Shown: positions 36,186 through 46,630, numbered from the stretch's first letter. The stretch: 64,000 nt of DNA from an uncultured Tateyamaria sp. (GCF_947487805.1 NZ_CANKXW010000002.1:664699-728698); one strand, 5' to 3'. Program-made: numbers and translations. Notes: a model not told the origin generated them from the sequence alone.

Positions 36186-39100
36186 ATGGCACTGGGAAAG
36201 TTCAACGCCGCCGAAGTCGAACCTCGGATCTATGCCGATTGGGAGGCTGCGGGCTGCTTTGCCGCCGGGGCAAACGCACGCACGGATGCGGCGACCTACT
36301 GCGTCATGATCCCGCCCCCCAACGTCACCGGCGTCCTGCACATGGGCCACGCGTTCAACAACACGCTTCAGGACGTGCTGGTCCGCTGGCACCGGATGCG
36401 CGGCTTTGACACGCTCTGGCAACCGGGCACGGACCACGCCGGCATCGCCACGCAAATGGTGGTCGAACGGCGTCTGGCCGAACAGCAACAGCCCAGCCGG
36501 ACCGAACTGGGCCGCGAGGCGTTCACGCAAAAGATCTGGGATTGGAAGGCCGAAAGCGGCGGCACCATCGTGTCCCAACTCAAGCGCCTCGGCGCGTCCT
36601 GCGACTGGTCGCGCGAGGCCTTCACCATGTCCGGCGCGCCGGGTGCGCCCGACGGGAACGATGGCAACTTCCACGACGCGGTGATCAAGGTCTTTGTCGA
36701 CATGTACAACAAGGGCCTGATCTACCGCGGCAAGCGGCTGGTCAACTGGGACCCGCATTTCGAGACAGCGATCTCGGACCTCGAGGTCGAGAACATCGAA
36801 GTGCCGGGCCACATGTGGCACTTCAAATACCCGCTCGCGGGCGGCGAGACCTACACCTATGTGGAAAAGGACGCGGACGGGAACGTCACCCTGACCGAGG
36901 AACGCGACTACATCTCCATCGCCACGACGCGCCCCGAAACCATGTTGGGCGACGGCGCCGTCGCTGTTCACCCATCGGATGAGCGCTACGCGCCAATCGT
37001 CGGAAAACTTTGCGAAATTCCGGTTGGCCCCAAGGAACACCGTCGTCTTATCCCGATCATCACGGACGAATACCCCGACCCCGACTTCGGCTCCGGCGCG
37101 GTCAAGATCACCGGTGCGCACGACTTCAATGACTATCAGGTCGCCAAACGCGGCGGCATCCCGATGTACAACCTGATGGACACAAAGGCGAACATGCGCG
37201 CCGACGGCCAACCATACGCCAAAGAGGCCGCCGTGGCCCAGGCCATCGCCAACGGTAAACAAGAGTTCGACGAGGCGATGATCGCCGCCATGAACCTGGT
37301 GCCGGACGAATACCGCGGCCTCACCCGTGAAGAGGCCCGCAAACGTGTGGTCGCCGACATCACCGCCGAAGGCAACGCTGTCATGATCCCCAACCCGGAT
37401 TACGACGCCGAGGCCGAGGCAGACCCCGACCGTAGGGTGGGCAATCTGCCCACCATCCCCATGGTCGAAAACAAACCCATCATGCAGCCCTTCGGCGACC
37501 GCTCCAAGGTGGTCATCGAACCCCTGCTCACCGACCAATGGTTCGTGGACACCGACAAGATCGTCGGCCCCGCGCTAGACGCGGTGCGCAATGGCGACGT
37601 CAAAATCCTGCCCGAAAGCGGGGAGAAGGTCTATTACCACTGGCTCGAAAACATCGAGCCTTGGTGCATCTCGCGCCAGCTTTGGTGGGGGCACCAGATC
37701 CCGGTTTGGTATGGGCCCAAGTTTGACGAAGAATTCCTCCAAAACGGGATTGCTGATCAACGCGATCGCGAAGCCGCCGATGAAACCTATTGGTGGAAGC
37801 TCGACAATGCGGTCGCCTTCTGCGCTGCAGATGAAAAATCCGTGCTCAATAGTGCGCGCGAATACTATGGAGATCGCTTTGAAATCTCACTCGGAAAAGC
37901 GTCGGGAACCGTTGGCGATTTGCACCCAAGGCTTCACACACAGATAAATTTGCGGGGGAAAGGCGGCGAAACCACGGATGAGGACCAGTTTTGGGTTTCA
38001 CTGGTGCGCGACCCAGACGTCCTCGACACCTGGTTCTCTTCCGGCCTCTGGCCCATTGGCACCCTCGGCTGGCCCGAGGACACGGACGAACTCGCCAAGT
38101 ATTTTCCGACGAGTGACCTCATCACCGGCCAGGACATCCTGTTCTTCTGGGTTGCCCGCATGATGATGATGCAGCTGGCTGTTACCGATACCATCCCCTT
38201 CGACACCGTCTACCTCCACGGCCTCGTCCGCGACGCCAAGGGCAAGAAGATGTCGAAATCCACCGGCAACGTCGTGGACCCGCTCGACCTGATCGACGAA
38301 TACGGCGCGGATGCCCTGCGCTTTGCCTCCGCGGCTATGGCGTCGCTCGGCGGCACGCTCAAACTCGACACCCAGCGCATCGCGGGCTACCGCAACTTCG
38401 GCACCAAACTCTGGAACGCGGCCAGCTACGGCGAGATGCGCGGCGTGTTTGACCTGCCCCATTCCGACACTGTCCCCGCGGGGACACGCCACCCGCTCAA
38501 CCGCTGGATCAAGGGCGAAGTGGCCAAAACCCGCGAAATCGTGGACCAGGCCCTGACCGATTACCGCTTCAACGACGCGGCCTCCGCGCTCTACGCCTTC
38601 ACCTGGAACACGTTCTGCGACTGGTATCTGGAATTCACCAAACCGATCTTTGACGAAGGCACCGCCGAAGAAATCGCGGAAACCAAGGCCACCTATGCCT
38701 GGGCGCTGGATCAATGCCTGATCCTGCTGCACCCCATCATGCCCTTCATCACCGAAGAGCTCTGGCAACAAAAACAGCGTCCCAAACGTCTGATCCACGC
38801 TGACTGGCCGGACTATACCACCGACCTCGTGGATGCCGAGGCAGATGTCGAACTGAACTGGGTCATCAAGCTGATCGAGGCCATCCGCTCGGCCCGCGCG
38901 CAGATGCACGTCCCCGCCGGTGCCTACGTGCCGTGCGTGGTCAAGGGGTTCGCGCCAGACGCCAAAGCGGCATACGAGCGCAACAAGGCGCTGATCCACC
39001 GCTTCGCCCGGCTCGAAAGCCTCGAAGAAGTCGCTGATTTCCCCAAAGGCACCGTGGCCCTCGCTGTTTCGGGCGGCACCTTCGGTCTGCCCCTTGCGGA

Positions 39101-39314
39101 TGTCATCGATGTAGACGCCGAAGTGGCCCGGCTCGAAAAGACCCTCGGCAAGCTGGCCAAGGAACTGGGCGGTCTGCGCGGACGGCTCAAGAACCCGAAA
39201 TTCGCCGAAAGCGCGCCCGCAGAGGTGGTCGAGGAAACCAAGGCCAACCTCGCCCTGCGCGAAGACGAAGAAGCCAAACTGCAAGAGGCTCTGGCCCGGC
39301 TCAAGGAACTCTGA
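36186..39314 (+). CDS. valS: Valyl-tRNA synthetase
   Basis: The 1042-residue class I synthetase carries [15 protein letters not shown] (HIGH motif near residue 52), the editing domain, [14 protein letters not shown] (KMSKS near residue 688) and a C-terminal coiled coil rich in Glu/Lys. Between IPVWYGP (near 507) and [13 protein letters not shown] (near 608) there are about 100 residues where E. coli has about 30. That stretch (37720-37990) is visibly less GC-rich than the rest of the gene. The frame is open upstream into the DUF3592 gene region, but [10 protein letters not shown] is the natural start. Confidence 0.95.
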   Translation: MALGKFNAAEVEPRIYADWEAAGCFAAGANARTDAATYCVMIPPPNVTGVLHMGHAFNNTLQDVLVRWHRMRGFDTLWQPGTDHAGIATQMVVERRLAEQQQPSRTELGREAFTQKIWDWKAESGGTIVSQLKRLGASCDWSREAFTMSGAPGAPDGNDGNFHDAVIKVFVDMYNKGLIYRGKRLVNWDPHFETAISDLEVENIEVPGHMWHFKYPLAGGETYTYVEKDADGNVTLTEERDYISIATTRPETMLGDGAVAVHPSDERYAPIVGKLCEIPVGPKEHRRLIPIITDEYPDPDFGSGAVKITGAHDFNDYQVAKRGGIPMYNLMDTKANMRADGQPYAKEAAVAQAIANGKQEFDEAMIAAMNLVPDEYRGLTREEARKRVVADITAEGNAVMIPNPDYDAEAEADPDRRVGNLPTIPMVENKPIMQPFGDRSKVVIEPLLTDQWFVDTDKIVGPALDAVRNGDVKILPESGEKVYYHWLENIEPWCISRQLWWGHQIPVWYGPKFDEEFLQNGIADQRDREAADETYWWKLDNAVAFCAADEKSVLNSAREYYGDRFEISLGKASGTVGDLHPRLHTQINLRGKGGETTDEDQFWVSLVRDPDVLDTWFSSGLWPIGTLGWPEDTDELAKYFPTSDLITGQDILFFWVARMMMMQLAVTDTIPFDTVYLHGLVRDAKGKKMSKSTGNVVDPLDLIDEYGADALRFASAAMASLGGTLKLDTQRIAGYRNFGTKLWNAASYGEMRGVFDLPHSDTVPAGTRHPLNRWIKGEVAKTREIVDQALTDYRFNDAASALYAFTWNTFCDWYLEFTKPIFDEGTAEEIAETKATYAWALDQCLILLHPIMPFITEELWQQKQRPKRLIHADWPDYTTDLVDAEADVELNWVIKLIEAIRSARAQMHVPAGAYVPCVVKGFAPDAKAAYERNKALIHRFARLESLEEVADFPKGTVALAVSGGTFGLPLADVIDVDAEVARLEKTLGKLAKELGGLRGRLKNPKFAESAPAEVVEETKANLALREDEEAKLQEALARLKEL

Positions 39315-39323
39315 GCCGGTGCT

Positions 39324-39347
39324 GCGGGTGGCTGTTCAGGCACCCGC
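39324..39347 (+). terminator. Hairpin after valS
   Basis: GCGGGTG and CACCCGC pair perfectly around a 10-base loop ten bases after the valS stop. A second small hairpin, CGCC-GCAA-GGCG followed by GCCTTT, lies near 39400 before the convergent stop. There is no long T run. Confidence 0.4.
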
Positions 39348-39415
39348 GCACGCAAAATGAGGGCTCACCTGTCAGCCGCCGCCAAGAATCGCGTCGCCGC
39401 AAGGCGGCCTTTGGA

Positions 39416-40213
39416 TCACGTGAACACAGGCGGGCGTTTCTGGATCTGGGCGGCGACGACCTCCATCTGGTCGGGCGTCCCGATCAGCGCGGCTTGGGCG
39501 CGGCTTTCCTCCAACAGGACATCCTCAGCCGGATGGGATTCCGCGAATGCAATCAATGCCTTGGCCGCACGCAGAGCCGAGGGCGATTTCTGCGTCAGGC
39601 CCGCGGCCAACTCGAGCGCAGCCGCAACCGGATCGTCGGCCAGCTCGGTCACCAGCCCCCACGCTTCGGCCTGCGCCGCCCCGATCGGGGTCGCAGTGTA
39701 GGTCAACTTGCGCAACACATCCGACCGCACGAGACGCGGCAACAGGACCATCCCGCCCATATCCGGCACGATGCCCCACTTCATCTCCATAACCGCCAGT
39801 TTGGCATCGGGCGACGCGATGCGGATGTCAGCCCCCAGCGCCAGTTGCAGCCCCGCGCCATAGCACACGCCATGCACGGCGGCGATCACGGGCATAGGAC
39901 AGCGGGTCCAGACCATCGCAACCTCCTGCCACTGGTTCGTGGTGCCGTCCCCGTGGGTGCGTGGCATCAGCAGCTCACCCGGATCCTTGCCGATCATCGC
40001 GCCAAGGCTGCCCACGTCAATGCCAGCGCAAAATCCTTTGCCCGCGCCCGACACAACGCAGACGCGCGCGTCCGAGGCCGCAACCTCAAGACCCGCAGCA
40101 ATCACGGCGTCGATCATGGCCTGATCGACCGCGTTCATCTTGTCGGGCCGTGTCAAGCGGACGTGGGCAATGTGATCTTCGTAGGTGATGGTGACGCGGG
40201 GCGTGTCGGACAT
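39416..40213 (-). CDS. Enoyl-CoA hydratase/isomerase (crotonase) family protein
   Basis: A 265-residue crotonase-fold protein. The CoA-binding start (VRLTRPDKMNAVDQAM), the first oxyanion-hole segment (GAGKGFCAGIDVGSLG) and the second (YGAGLQLALGADIRIA) are all present. The catalytic Glu pair typical of true hydratases is not clearly kept: the second position reads MKWGIVPDMGGM. An isomerase or other crotonase reaction is therefore equally possible. Cytoplasmic. Confidence 0.82.
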   Translation of the reverse strand: MSDTPRVTITYEDHIAHVRLTRPDKMNAVDQAMIDAVIAAGLEVAASDARVCVVSGAGKGFCAGIDVGSLGAMIGKDPGELLMPRTHGDGTTNQWQEVAMVWTRCPMPVIAAVHGVCYGAGLQLALGADIRIASPDAKLAVMEMKWGIVPDMGGMVLLPRLVRSDVLRKLTYTATPIGAAQAEAWGLVTELADDPVAAALELAAGLTQKSPSALRAAKALIAFAESHPAEDVLLEESRAQAALIGTPDQMEVVAAQIQKRPPVFT

Positions 40214-40274
40214 GGCGAGTTCCTTCTGCTTTGCCCCACCCAAGCCGATTGCTGTTGACTTGGCCAGAAAAACG

Positions 40275-40439
40275 TCAGGGCACCACGCGTTCCACGGCGC
40301 GCATCATGCCCAGGCCCTTGTCATAGACCAGCGTCAGGATGCGGCGCCCCCCTGTGCGGGTGGCTACGGCAGGCACTGTGCGCACCGCACTGGCCGCCAG
40401 TGCGGTGACGATGAAACCGCGGCGTGTCAGGTCTGGCAT
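40275..40439 (-). CDS. 54-residue protein with a Tat-type leader
   Basis: This short reading frame encodes 54 residues beginning MPDLTRRGFIVTALAASAV: twin arginine, then a hydrophobic stretch, like a Tat signal. A short mature part follows, containing LTLVYDKGLGMMRAVERVV. AGGGAG lies 8 bases before the ATG. I recall similar tiny proteins in roseobacters but cannot name a family. The leader resembles those of redox proteins, yet nothing that could bind a cofactor follows, so it may be a leader-only protein or a remnant. Confidence 0.6.
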   Translation of the reverse strand: MPDLTRRGFIVTALAASAVRTVPAVATRTGGRRILTLVYDKGLGMMRAVERVVP

Positions 40440-40535
40440 ATCTCGCTCCCTAGTTGCGAATGATTCTCATATAGGAGCGCCCCGCCCAATCTCCAAATCC
40501 TTGCCCACGCCGCGCGCCCGCGCTAGGCCTTGGCC

Positions 40536-41639
40536 ATGACAGATCTTCGCCTGACCCCGCTTGCCGCCAGCCTTCCCTCGACCGTGCCCTTTGTCGGCCC
40601 CGAAGCGCAGGAGCGCGCGCGTGGTGCGGCGTTCGACGCGCGGCTGGGGGCCAATGAGAGCGTCTTTGGCCCCTCGCCCGCTGCCGTGGCCGCGATGGCG
40701 CAGGCCGGGCAGTGGATGTATGGCGACCCGGAAAACCACGACCTGCGCCAAGCCCTTGCCACCCATCACGGGATCGCGCCCGAACACATTATGGTGGGCG
40801 AAGGGATCGACGGCCTGCTGGGGTACCTCGCGCGTCTGTTCGTGGGGCCCGGTGATCATGTTGTGACGTCGCTGGGCGCGTATCCGACGTTCAACTACCA
40901 TGTCGCGGGCTACGGCGGCACCATCCACACCGTGCCTTATGTGGACGACCACGAAGACCCCGCGTCCCTCTTTGCCAAGGCGGCGGAGGTTGGGGCCAAG
41001 CTGGTTTACCTCGCCAATCCCGACAATCCGATGGGCACGGTCCATGATGGTGCGACCCTGCTGCGCGCGATGGCGCACCTGCCCGAGGGCACCGTGCTGA
41101 TCCTTGACGAGGCCTATGTCGAATGCGCGCCCGCAGGCACCGCGCCGGACATCGCCCCCACTGACCCGCGCGTCGTCAGGATGCGCACCTTTTCAAAGGC
41201 TTATGGCATGGCGGGGGCGCGGGTCGGCTATGCGATTGGGGCGGCCCCGTTGATTGATGCGTTCAACAAGGTGCGCAATCATTTCGGCATGAACCGGTCG
41301 GCACAGGCCGGGGCGCTGGCGGCATTGCAGGACCAGGATTACCTACGCAGCGTCGTTGCACAGATCGGGGCGGCACGCGAGACCATCGCCCGGATCGCGA
41401 CCGAGAACGGGCTGACGCCCCTGCCGTCGGCCACAAATTTCGTGGCCATCGATTGCGGGCGCGACGGGGCCTTCGCCAAAGCGGTGCTCGATGGCCTGAT
41501 CGCGCGGGGCATCTTCGTGCGCATGCCCTTTGCCGCGCCGCAAAACCGTTGCATCCGGGTCAGTTGTGGCACGCAGGCCGACCTGGCGGCCTTTGCCACC
41601 GCGCTACCCCCTGCCCTCGCGGAGGCGCAGGGGGGCTGA
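40536..41639 (+). CDS. PLP-dependent aminotransferase, histidinol-phosphate aminotransferase-like
   Basis: A 367-residue fold-type I aminotransferase. The N-terminal LGANESVFGPSP, the cofactor-binding region NPDNPMGT and the Schiff-base Lys in TFSKAYGMAGARVGY (near residue 222) place it with HisC-like enzymes. There are no histidine genes nearby, so the substrate may be another amino acid or phosphorylated amino alcohol. It is divergent from the Tat-leader protein gene. Confidence 0.82.
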   Translation: MTDLRLTPLAASLPSTVPFVGPEAQERARGAAFDARLGANESVFGPSPAAVAAMAQAGQWMYGDPENHDLRQALATHHGIAPEHIMVGEGIDGLLGYLARLFVGPGDHVVTSLGAYPTFNYHVAGYGGTIHTVPYVDDHEDPASLFAKAAEVGAKLVYLANPDNPMGTVHDGATLLRAMAHLPEGTVLILDEAYVECAPAGTAPDIAPTDPRVVRMRTFSKAYGMAGARVGYAIGAAPLIDAFNKVRNHFGMNRSAQAGALAALQDQDYLRSVVAQIGAARETIARIATENGLTPLPSATNFVAIDCGRDGAFAKAVLDGLIARGIFVRMPFAAPQNRCIRVSCGTQADLAAFATALPPALAEAQGG

Positions 41640-41695
41640 CACGTCAGAATGTCGCAGTATACTCGCGGGCAGTTCGCTTTGTCTTCGAGGGTGTC

Positions 41696-41914
41696 ATGGA
41701 CGATCACCGCATGGGCCGCGCGCCGAATTACACCAGCGCCTGCATTGTCATGTTCGGCGTAAACATCACGTGGATCCTTGTTGCAATCTGGGCGATCTGG
41801 GGCCTGATCGCCGCCGTATTGCTGGGGCTTGGCGTTAACCACCTGATCGAGCGCGGCCGCGTTTGGGCCGCAGAACGGCAGGCCGCATCGATCCGGCGTG
41901 GCAAGAACGTCTAG
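41696..41914 (+). CDS. Small membrane protein (2TM-like)
   Basis: A 72-residue protein with one long or two short hydrophobic helices (about residues 17-46, MFGVNITWILVAIWAIWGLIAAVLLG), followed by a basic tail (RGRVWAAERQAASIRRGKN) that would face the cytoplasm. The sequence resembles 2TM-domain small membrane proteins. It lies 56 bases after the aminotransferase and overlaps the convergent class V aminotransferase stop by 4 bases. The function is unknown. Confidence 0.55.
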   Translation: MDDHRMGRAPNYTSACIVMFGVNITWILVAIWAIWGLIAAVLLGLGVNHLIERGRVWAAERQAASIRRGKNV

Positions 41915-43119
41915 CCCTTGGCAATCACCTGTGCCGCGGCCTCGAGCGCGCCGGTCCCGTGCGGGATATCGAGCGCGGTCAGACCCGTTTCGATGCCGCC
42001 CAGGAGGCCCATGATCATGTGGCCGTTCACATGGCCCATATGGCCCAGCCGGAAAAACCCGTGCCAGGCCGGATCCCCCGGAGGGGCCATGCCCAAACCG
42101 ATGCCGAGCGTCAGGCCCAGATGTTCGGACACCCAGTCACGCAGCGCGGTGCCGTGCGGGGAACCCAGCCGCAAGGCGGTGACGGCGGTACTGCGATCCT
42201 CGGCGCGGGCCACGTTCAATTCGAGCGGGCCGGTCTGTGCCCACGTCTCGCAGGCGGCCCAGATCGCGCGCGCCAGCAGGGTGTGGCGGGCCCAGACATG
42301 CTCGATCCCCTCGGCGTGGATCATGTCGAGCGCGGTGCGCAGCCCATAGAGGTGATGCGTGGGCGCGGTGCCGTTCCAGTACATAAAGAACTCTTGCGGG
42401 TTGGCGCGCGGTTCCCAATCCCAGTAGCGGCTGACGCGGGGCATGGCGGCGCGCACGGCCTGCGCGCGGTCGTTGAAGAACACGAAACTCATGCCCGGCG
42501 GCACCATCAGCCCCTTTTGACAGCCCGTGACCATCACATCCACACCCCAGGCGTCCATTTCGAACCGGTCACAGCCCAGTGACGCGATGCAATCGGCCAT
42601 CAAAAGCGCGGGGTGGTCCAGATCGTCGAGAATACGCCGCAGCGCGGGCACATCGTTGCGCACGGATGTGGACGTGTCGACATGCACCGCCAGTACCGCC
42701 TTGATCGCATGGCCGGTATCAGCGCGCAGGGCGTCGGCGATCTGGTCCAGATCCCATGGCGCGCGCTTGCCAAAGTCGAGGATTTGCGCGCGCGCGCCCA
42801 GCCCCTCGGCCATCTCGGCCCAACCATGGGCAAAGCGCCCTGTTGCGGGCACCAGTACCGTGTCATCGGGAGCCACCGTGTTGGCCAATGCGGCCTCCCA
42901 TGCGGCGTGGCCGTTGCCGATATACATGGCAACATGGCCATCCGTCCGCGCCACGGCCTTAAGATCCGGCACAAGGCTGGCCGCGATATCGATCAGCTCG
43001 CCCGCATAGATATTCGGGGCCGCGCGGTGCATCGCCTGCAACACGGCCTCGGGCATGACGGACGGGCCCGGAATGGCAAGGTAGGCACGACCCTGACTGG
43101 CGATGGATGTGGTGGACAT
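41911..43119 (-). CDS. Class V aminotransferase (alanine/serine-glyoxylate aminotransferase-like)
   Basis: The 402-residue PLP enzyme has the AGT/SGAT pattern: LAIPGPSVMPEAVLQAM at the start, IGNGHAAWEAALAN (substrate/cofactor loop), DCIASLGCDRFEMDAWGVDV and the Schiff-base Lys in TGCQKGLMVPPGM. Members move amino groups from serine or alanine to glyoxylate and occur in C1 and photorespiratory-type metabolism. The gene appears monocistronic. The ATG used is preferred over an in-frame start 18 codons earlier. Confidence 0.85.
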   Translation of the reverse strand: MSTTSIASQGRAYLAIPGPSVMPEAVLQAMHRAAPNIYAGELIDIAASLVPDLKAVARTDGHVAMYIGNGHAAWEAALANTVAPDDTVLVPATGRFAHGWAEMAEGLGARAQILDFGKRAPWDLDQIADALRADTGHAIKAVLAVHVDTSTSVRNDVPALRRILDDLDHPALLMADCIASLGCDRFEMDAWGVDVMVTGCQKGLMVPPGMSFVFFNDRAQAVRAAMPRVSRYWDWEPRANPQEFFMYWNGTAPTHHLYGLRTALDMIHAEGIEHVWARHTLLARAIWAACETWAQTGPLELNVARAEDRSTAVTALRLGSPHGTALRDWVSEHLGLTLGIGLGMAPPGDPAWHGFFRLGHMGHVNGHMIMGLLGGIETGLTALDIPHGTGALEAAAQVIAKG

Positions 43120-43268
43120 GGCGTTCTCCGAAGCGTTGCCCGCGCACCCTAGCGTGCTGCGGCGCGGCGTCAATCAGCGCAGTGCTTGCCCTGCCCCACC
43201 GCCCGCGATACATCTTTGGCTCAACGGAACAGATCGGAGCGCGGCCCGCACGCCGCACGTATCCACAC

Positions 43269-45143
43269 GTGACCTCACCCAACACACCAGACACGCCAAG
43301 TGCACCTTCGGGCCCGTTGCTGCGGTGGCTCTGGACCAACTATCTGAAAAAGCACGCGCGCATCATGGGTGTGGCCGTGTTCTTCATGCTGATCGAAGGA
43401 TCGATGCTGGGGGCGCTGGCCAAGCTGATGGAACCGATGTTCGATCAGGTCTTTGTGGCCGGGGACGCGGGCATGCTGTTCTGGGTGGGCGCGCTGGTCG
43501 TGATGACATTCGTGGTGCGCGCCGTGTCGTCGGTCATTCAAAAGCTGATCCTGACCCGCGTGGCGCTCAAGACCAGTGCCGCGCTGCGGATGGACCTGCT
43601 GGACCGGATCATGTTGCAGGACGGCGCCTTTCACCAGATCCACCCGCCGGGGTTCCTGATCCAGCGGGTACAGGGCGATGTGGGCGCGGTGGGCGACGTG
43701 TGGCGCGCCATCATCACCGGCGCGGGCCGCGACCTGATGGGGCTGATTGTCCTGCTGGGCGTGGCGATCAGCGTCGATCCGGTCTGGGCCCTGCTGGCCT
43801 GTATCGGCATCCCCGTTCTGGTCCTGCCGGCAGCCATGGCGCAGCGGTTCGTGCGGGCGCAGGCGCGCAAGTCGCGCGATCTGGGCGCCACGCTGGCCAC
43901 GCGGCTGGATGAGGTATTTCACGGCATCGTGCAGATCAAGCTGAACGCGCTGGAACGTTACCAGGCGTCGCAATATCGCAGTCTGACCCAACGGTTCATC
44001 AAGACCGAGTCAAAAACCGCCTTTGGTGCCGCGACCATCCCGGCGATGATCGACATCATCTCGGGCGTCGGGTTCATGGCCGTGATCCTTTATGGCGGGT
44101 CCGAGATCATCTCGGGCGAAAAGACCATCGGCCAGTTCATGACGTTCTTTACCGCGATGGGCTTTGCCTTTGATCCGATGCGGCGGCTGGGCAACATTTC
44201 GGGCCTGTGGCAGGCGGCGGCGGCGTCCATCGAGCGGGTCAAGGAATTGCTGGACGCACCATTGGCGCTCACCTCCCCCGACACGCCCGCAGTGGCCCCA
44301 GGTGGGGTGCCCGAAATTGCCATCGAGGGCGCGTCGCTGTCCTATGGTGACACGCGCGTGCTGGACGATGTCAGCCTGATTGCGCGGCCCGGCGAGACAA
44401 CTGCGCTGGTGGGGGCTTCGGGTGCCGGGAAATCCAGCATCTTCAACCTGCTGACGCGCCTTGTGGATCCGCAAAGCGGTACGGTGCGCATTGGCGGGGT
44501 GCCCACCATCGAGATGTCGCTGACCGATCTGCGTGGGCTTTACTCCGTGGTGACGCAAGAGGCGCTGCTGTTCGATGAGACCTTGCGGGAAAATGTGTTG
44601 CTGGGGCGCACGGATGTCAGCGACGACCGCTTGCAGGCGGCACTTGATGCGGCTCATGTGACCGACTTTCTCGACAAGCTGCCCGATGGCCTCGACACCC
44701 ATGTGGGGCCGCGCGGCTCTGCCTTGTCTGGTGGACAGCGGCAACGGGTGGTGATCGCGCGCGCGCTGTTGCGCGACACGCCTGTGCTGCTTCTGGACGA
44801 GGCGACCTCGGCGCTGGATGCCCAATCGGAAAAGGTGGTGCAGACCGCGCTCGACCGGTTGTCCAAGGGGCGCACAACACTGGTGATCGCGCACCGGTTG
44901 GCCACCATTCGCGGGGCTGACAAGATCGTGGTCATGGACCGCGGCAAAGTGATGGATTCCGGCACACACGAAGAGTTGCTGGAGCGCGGCGGGATCTATG
45001 CCGATCTCTACCGCTTGCAGTTCAAGGACGGCAAAACGGTCATCGACGGGACCATGACGCCCGGATTTGGCGGCGATGGGCAGCGGGCCGAACCGCCCGC
45101 ACCGGGCCTGTTGACCCGGCTCTGGACACGTCTGGCGGGCTGA
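43269..45143 (+). CDS. ABC exporter with fused permease and ATPase (MsbA/LmrA type)
   Basis: The 624-residue half-transporter has a six-helix membrane domain (about 30-320) and a C-terminal nucleotide-binding domain: Walker A GASGAGKSS (near 380), signature LSGGQRQR, Walker B VLLLDEATSALD and switch His in VIAHRLAT. It should work as a homodimer in the inner membrane, exporting a lipid or hydrophobic compound. The start is a GTG (VTSPNTPDTP); no ATG lies near the expected N-terminus. Its stop is directly adjacent to that of the convergent glycosyltransferase. Confidence 0.88.
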   Translation: MTSPNTPDTPSAPSGPLLRWLWTNYLKKHARIMGVAVFFMLIEGSMLGALAKLMEPMFDQVFVAGDAGMLFWVGALVVMTFVVRAVSSVIQKLILTRVALKTSAALRMDLLDRIMLQDGAFHQIHPPGFLIQRVQGDVGAVGDVWRAIITGAGRDLMGLIVLLGVAISVDPVWALLACIGIPVLVLPAAMAQRFVRAQARKSRDLGATLATRLDEVFHGIVQIKLNALERYQASQYRSLTQRFIKTESKTAFGAATIPAMIDIISGVGFMAVILYGGSEIISGEKTIGQFMTFFTAMGFAFDPMRRLGNISGLWQAAAASIERVKELLDAPLALTSPDTPAVAPGGVPEIAIEGASLSYGDTRVLDDVSLIARPGETTALVGASGAGKSSIFNLLTRLVDPQSGTVRIGGVPTIEMSLTDLRGLYSVVTQEALLFDETLRENVLLGRTDVSDDRLQAALDAAHVTDFLDKLPDGLDTHVGPRGSALSGGQRQRVVIARALLRDTPVLLLDEATSALDAQSEKVVQTALDRLSKGRTTLVIAHRLATIRGADKIVVMDRGKVMDSGTHEELLERGGIYADLYRLQFKDGKTVIDGTMTPGFGGDGQRAEPPAPGLLTRLWTRLAG

Positions 45144-45818
45144 TCAGCGTTCGCGGCGGTAGGCCCGGGCCAGGGCCTGTGTGTCGGCCCCCGACAGATA
45201 ACGCAGCAAGGTCCAAAGATTGCGCGCGCCGCGCCGTATCCAGCCCTGATGACGGTACTTGGCGGCACTGGTCACTGCCACACCGTCCAGCGCCTGCAAC
45301 TGCCCCGACAGCGCGCGGGCCATGGCGACATCCTCCATCAGCGGAATGTCCTGATACCCACCCACCGCGTCATAGAGCGTGCGGCGGATCAAGAGCCCCT
45401 GATCCCCGTATGGCAGCCCGAGGAAGCGGGCCCGCAGGTTGGCCCATCCAGCAACGAAGCGCCCCCCATGATCAAAGCGCAACGCGAAATAGCCCGCCCG
45501 CGCCTGCCAGAGATGCGCGTCCACCGCAGCGGTCCAGCCGGGTGCCAGAACGGTGTCCGCATGCAGGATCAGCAACCATTGGCCCCGCGCCATGTCACAG
45601 CCACGGCGCAATTGGCCCCCGCGCGAGGCGGGGCCTTCGCAGAAGTTGGCCCCCCAAGCCTCTGCCAGCACGCGCGTTTCATCCGTTGAACCACCATCGG
45701 TCACGATCAGCTCTGCGATCAGGCCCGCCTCGACGCCCTCCATCAACGCAGCCAGACAGGCCTGAAGCTGCGGCGCCGCGTTCAGCGTGGGTACGATCAC
45801 GGATATTGGTGCGGGCAC
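45144..45818 (-). CDS. Family 2 glycosyltransferase (TIGR04283-like)
   Basis: A 224-residue GT-A enzyme with ISVIVPTLNAAPQLQACL, the TDGGSTDET motif and LHADTVLAPGW (the DxD-like metal site reads HAD), followed by GGYQDIPLMEDVAMARAL. The length and pattern fit the TIGR04283 group, often called arsenosugar glycosyltransferase-like, whose acceptor is unproven in most species. The start is GTG. It is a single gene between the ABC exporter and ygfZ. Confidence 0.82.
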   Translation of the reverse strand: MPAPISVIVPTLNAAPQLQACLAALMEGVEAGLIAELIVTDGGSTDETRVLAEAWGANFCEGPASRGGQLRRGCDMARGQWLLILHADTVLAPGWTAAVDAHLWQARAGYFALRFDHGGRFVAGWANLRARFLGLPYGDQGLLIRRTLYDAVGGYQDIPLMEDVAMARALSGQLQALDGVAVTSAAKYRHQGWIRRGARNLWTLLRYLSGADTQALARAYRRER

Positions 45819-45889
45819 GACGCCTTCTCCCCTTTTGCACGTGGAGTTGGCTGTTATATGAAAAGGACCCGCTGGGAAAGGAACGCCTG

Positions 45890-46630
45890 ATGTCTGACCG
45901 TGAAATCCTCCGCCTGACCGGCCGTGACGTGCGGAGTTTTCTGCAAGGGCTTGTCACGAATGATGTGGAGCGGATCGACGCCGGTCTGGTCTATGCCGCG
46001 CTGCTGACGCCACAGGGCAAGTATCTGGCGGATTTCTTTCTGGTCGCCGATGGCGACGCGGTGCTGCTGGATGCCGATGCGGGTCAGGCCCCTGCCCTGC
46101 GCCAGCGGCTGAGCATGTACAAGCTGCGCGCGGATGTGGCGATCGAGGATGCGGACCTGTTCCTGCACCGCGGGCTGGGCGATGTGCCGTCCGACGGCTT
46201 GGCCGACCCGCGGCATCCCGCCCTTGGCTGGCGCGCCTACCGCGATGCGCCGCAGGAAGACACGGAGGATTGGGCCGCCATCTATGTGGCGCATGGCATC
46301 CCGCAAAGCGGGGCGGACCTGCATCCCGACACCTATATCCTTGAGGCCGGGTTCGAGGCGTTGCAAGGCGTGGATTTCCGCAAGGGCTGCTATGTCGGAC
46401 AGGAGGTGACCGCGCGGATGAAGCACAAGACGACCCTGCGCAAGGGGCTGGTGCAGGTGCAGGTGACGGGTGCGGCGGAGCCGGGCACCGCCATCACCGC
46501 CGATGGCAAACCGGTGGGCACGCTGCACAGCCGGTCAGGCGATACCGCGCTGGCCTACCTGCGCTTTGACCGGGCGCGCGGGGCCATGCAGGCGGGCGAC
46601 GCCACCGTCACGTGGGACGCCGCCGACTGA
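45890..46630 (+). CDS. ygfZ: Folate-binding Fe-S cluster repair protein YgfZ
   Basis: A 246-residue GcvT-like protein with the diagnostic KGCYVGQEVTARMKHK near residue 163. YgfZ helps to maintain 4Fe-4S enzymes such as MiaB and depends on tetrahydrofolate. The N-terminal LTGRDVRSFLQGLVTNDV is also typical. GGAAAGG lies 8 bases before the ATG. The gene is convergent with efp. Confidence 0.88.
   Translation: MSDREILRLTGRDVRSFLQGLVTNDVERIDAGLVYAALLTPQGKYLADFFLVADGDAVLLDADAGQAPALRQRLSMYKLRADVAIEDADLFLHRGLGDVPSDGLADPRHPALGWRAYRDAPQEDTEDWAAIYVAHGIPQSGADLHPDTYILEAGFEALQGVDFRKGCYVGQEVTARMKHKTTLRKGLVQVQVTGAAEPGTAITADGKPVGTLHSRSGDTALAYLRFDRARGAMQAGDATVTWDAAD

Noticed and set aside
36156..39284. Two long frames antisense to valS
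   Set aside because: Shadows of the synthetase gene; composition is that of reversed high-GC codons.
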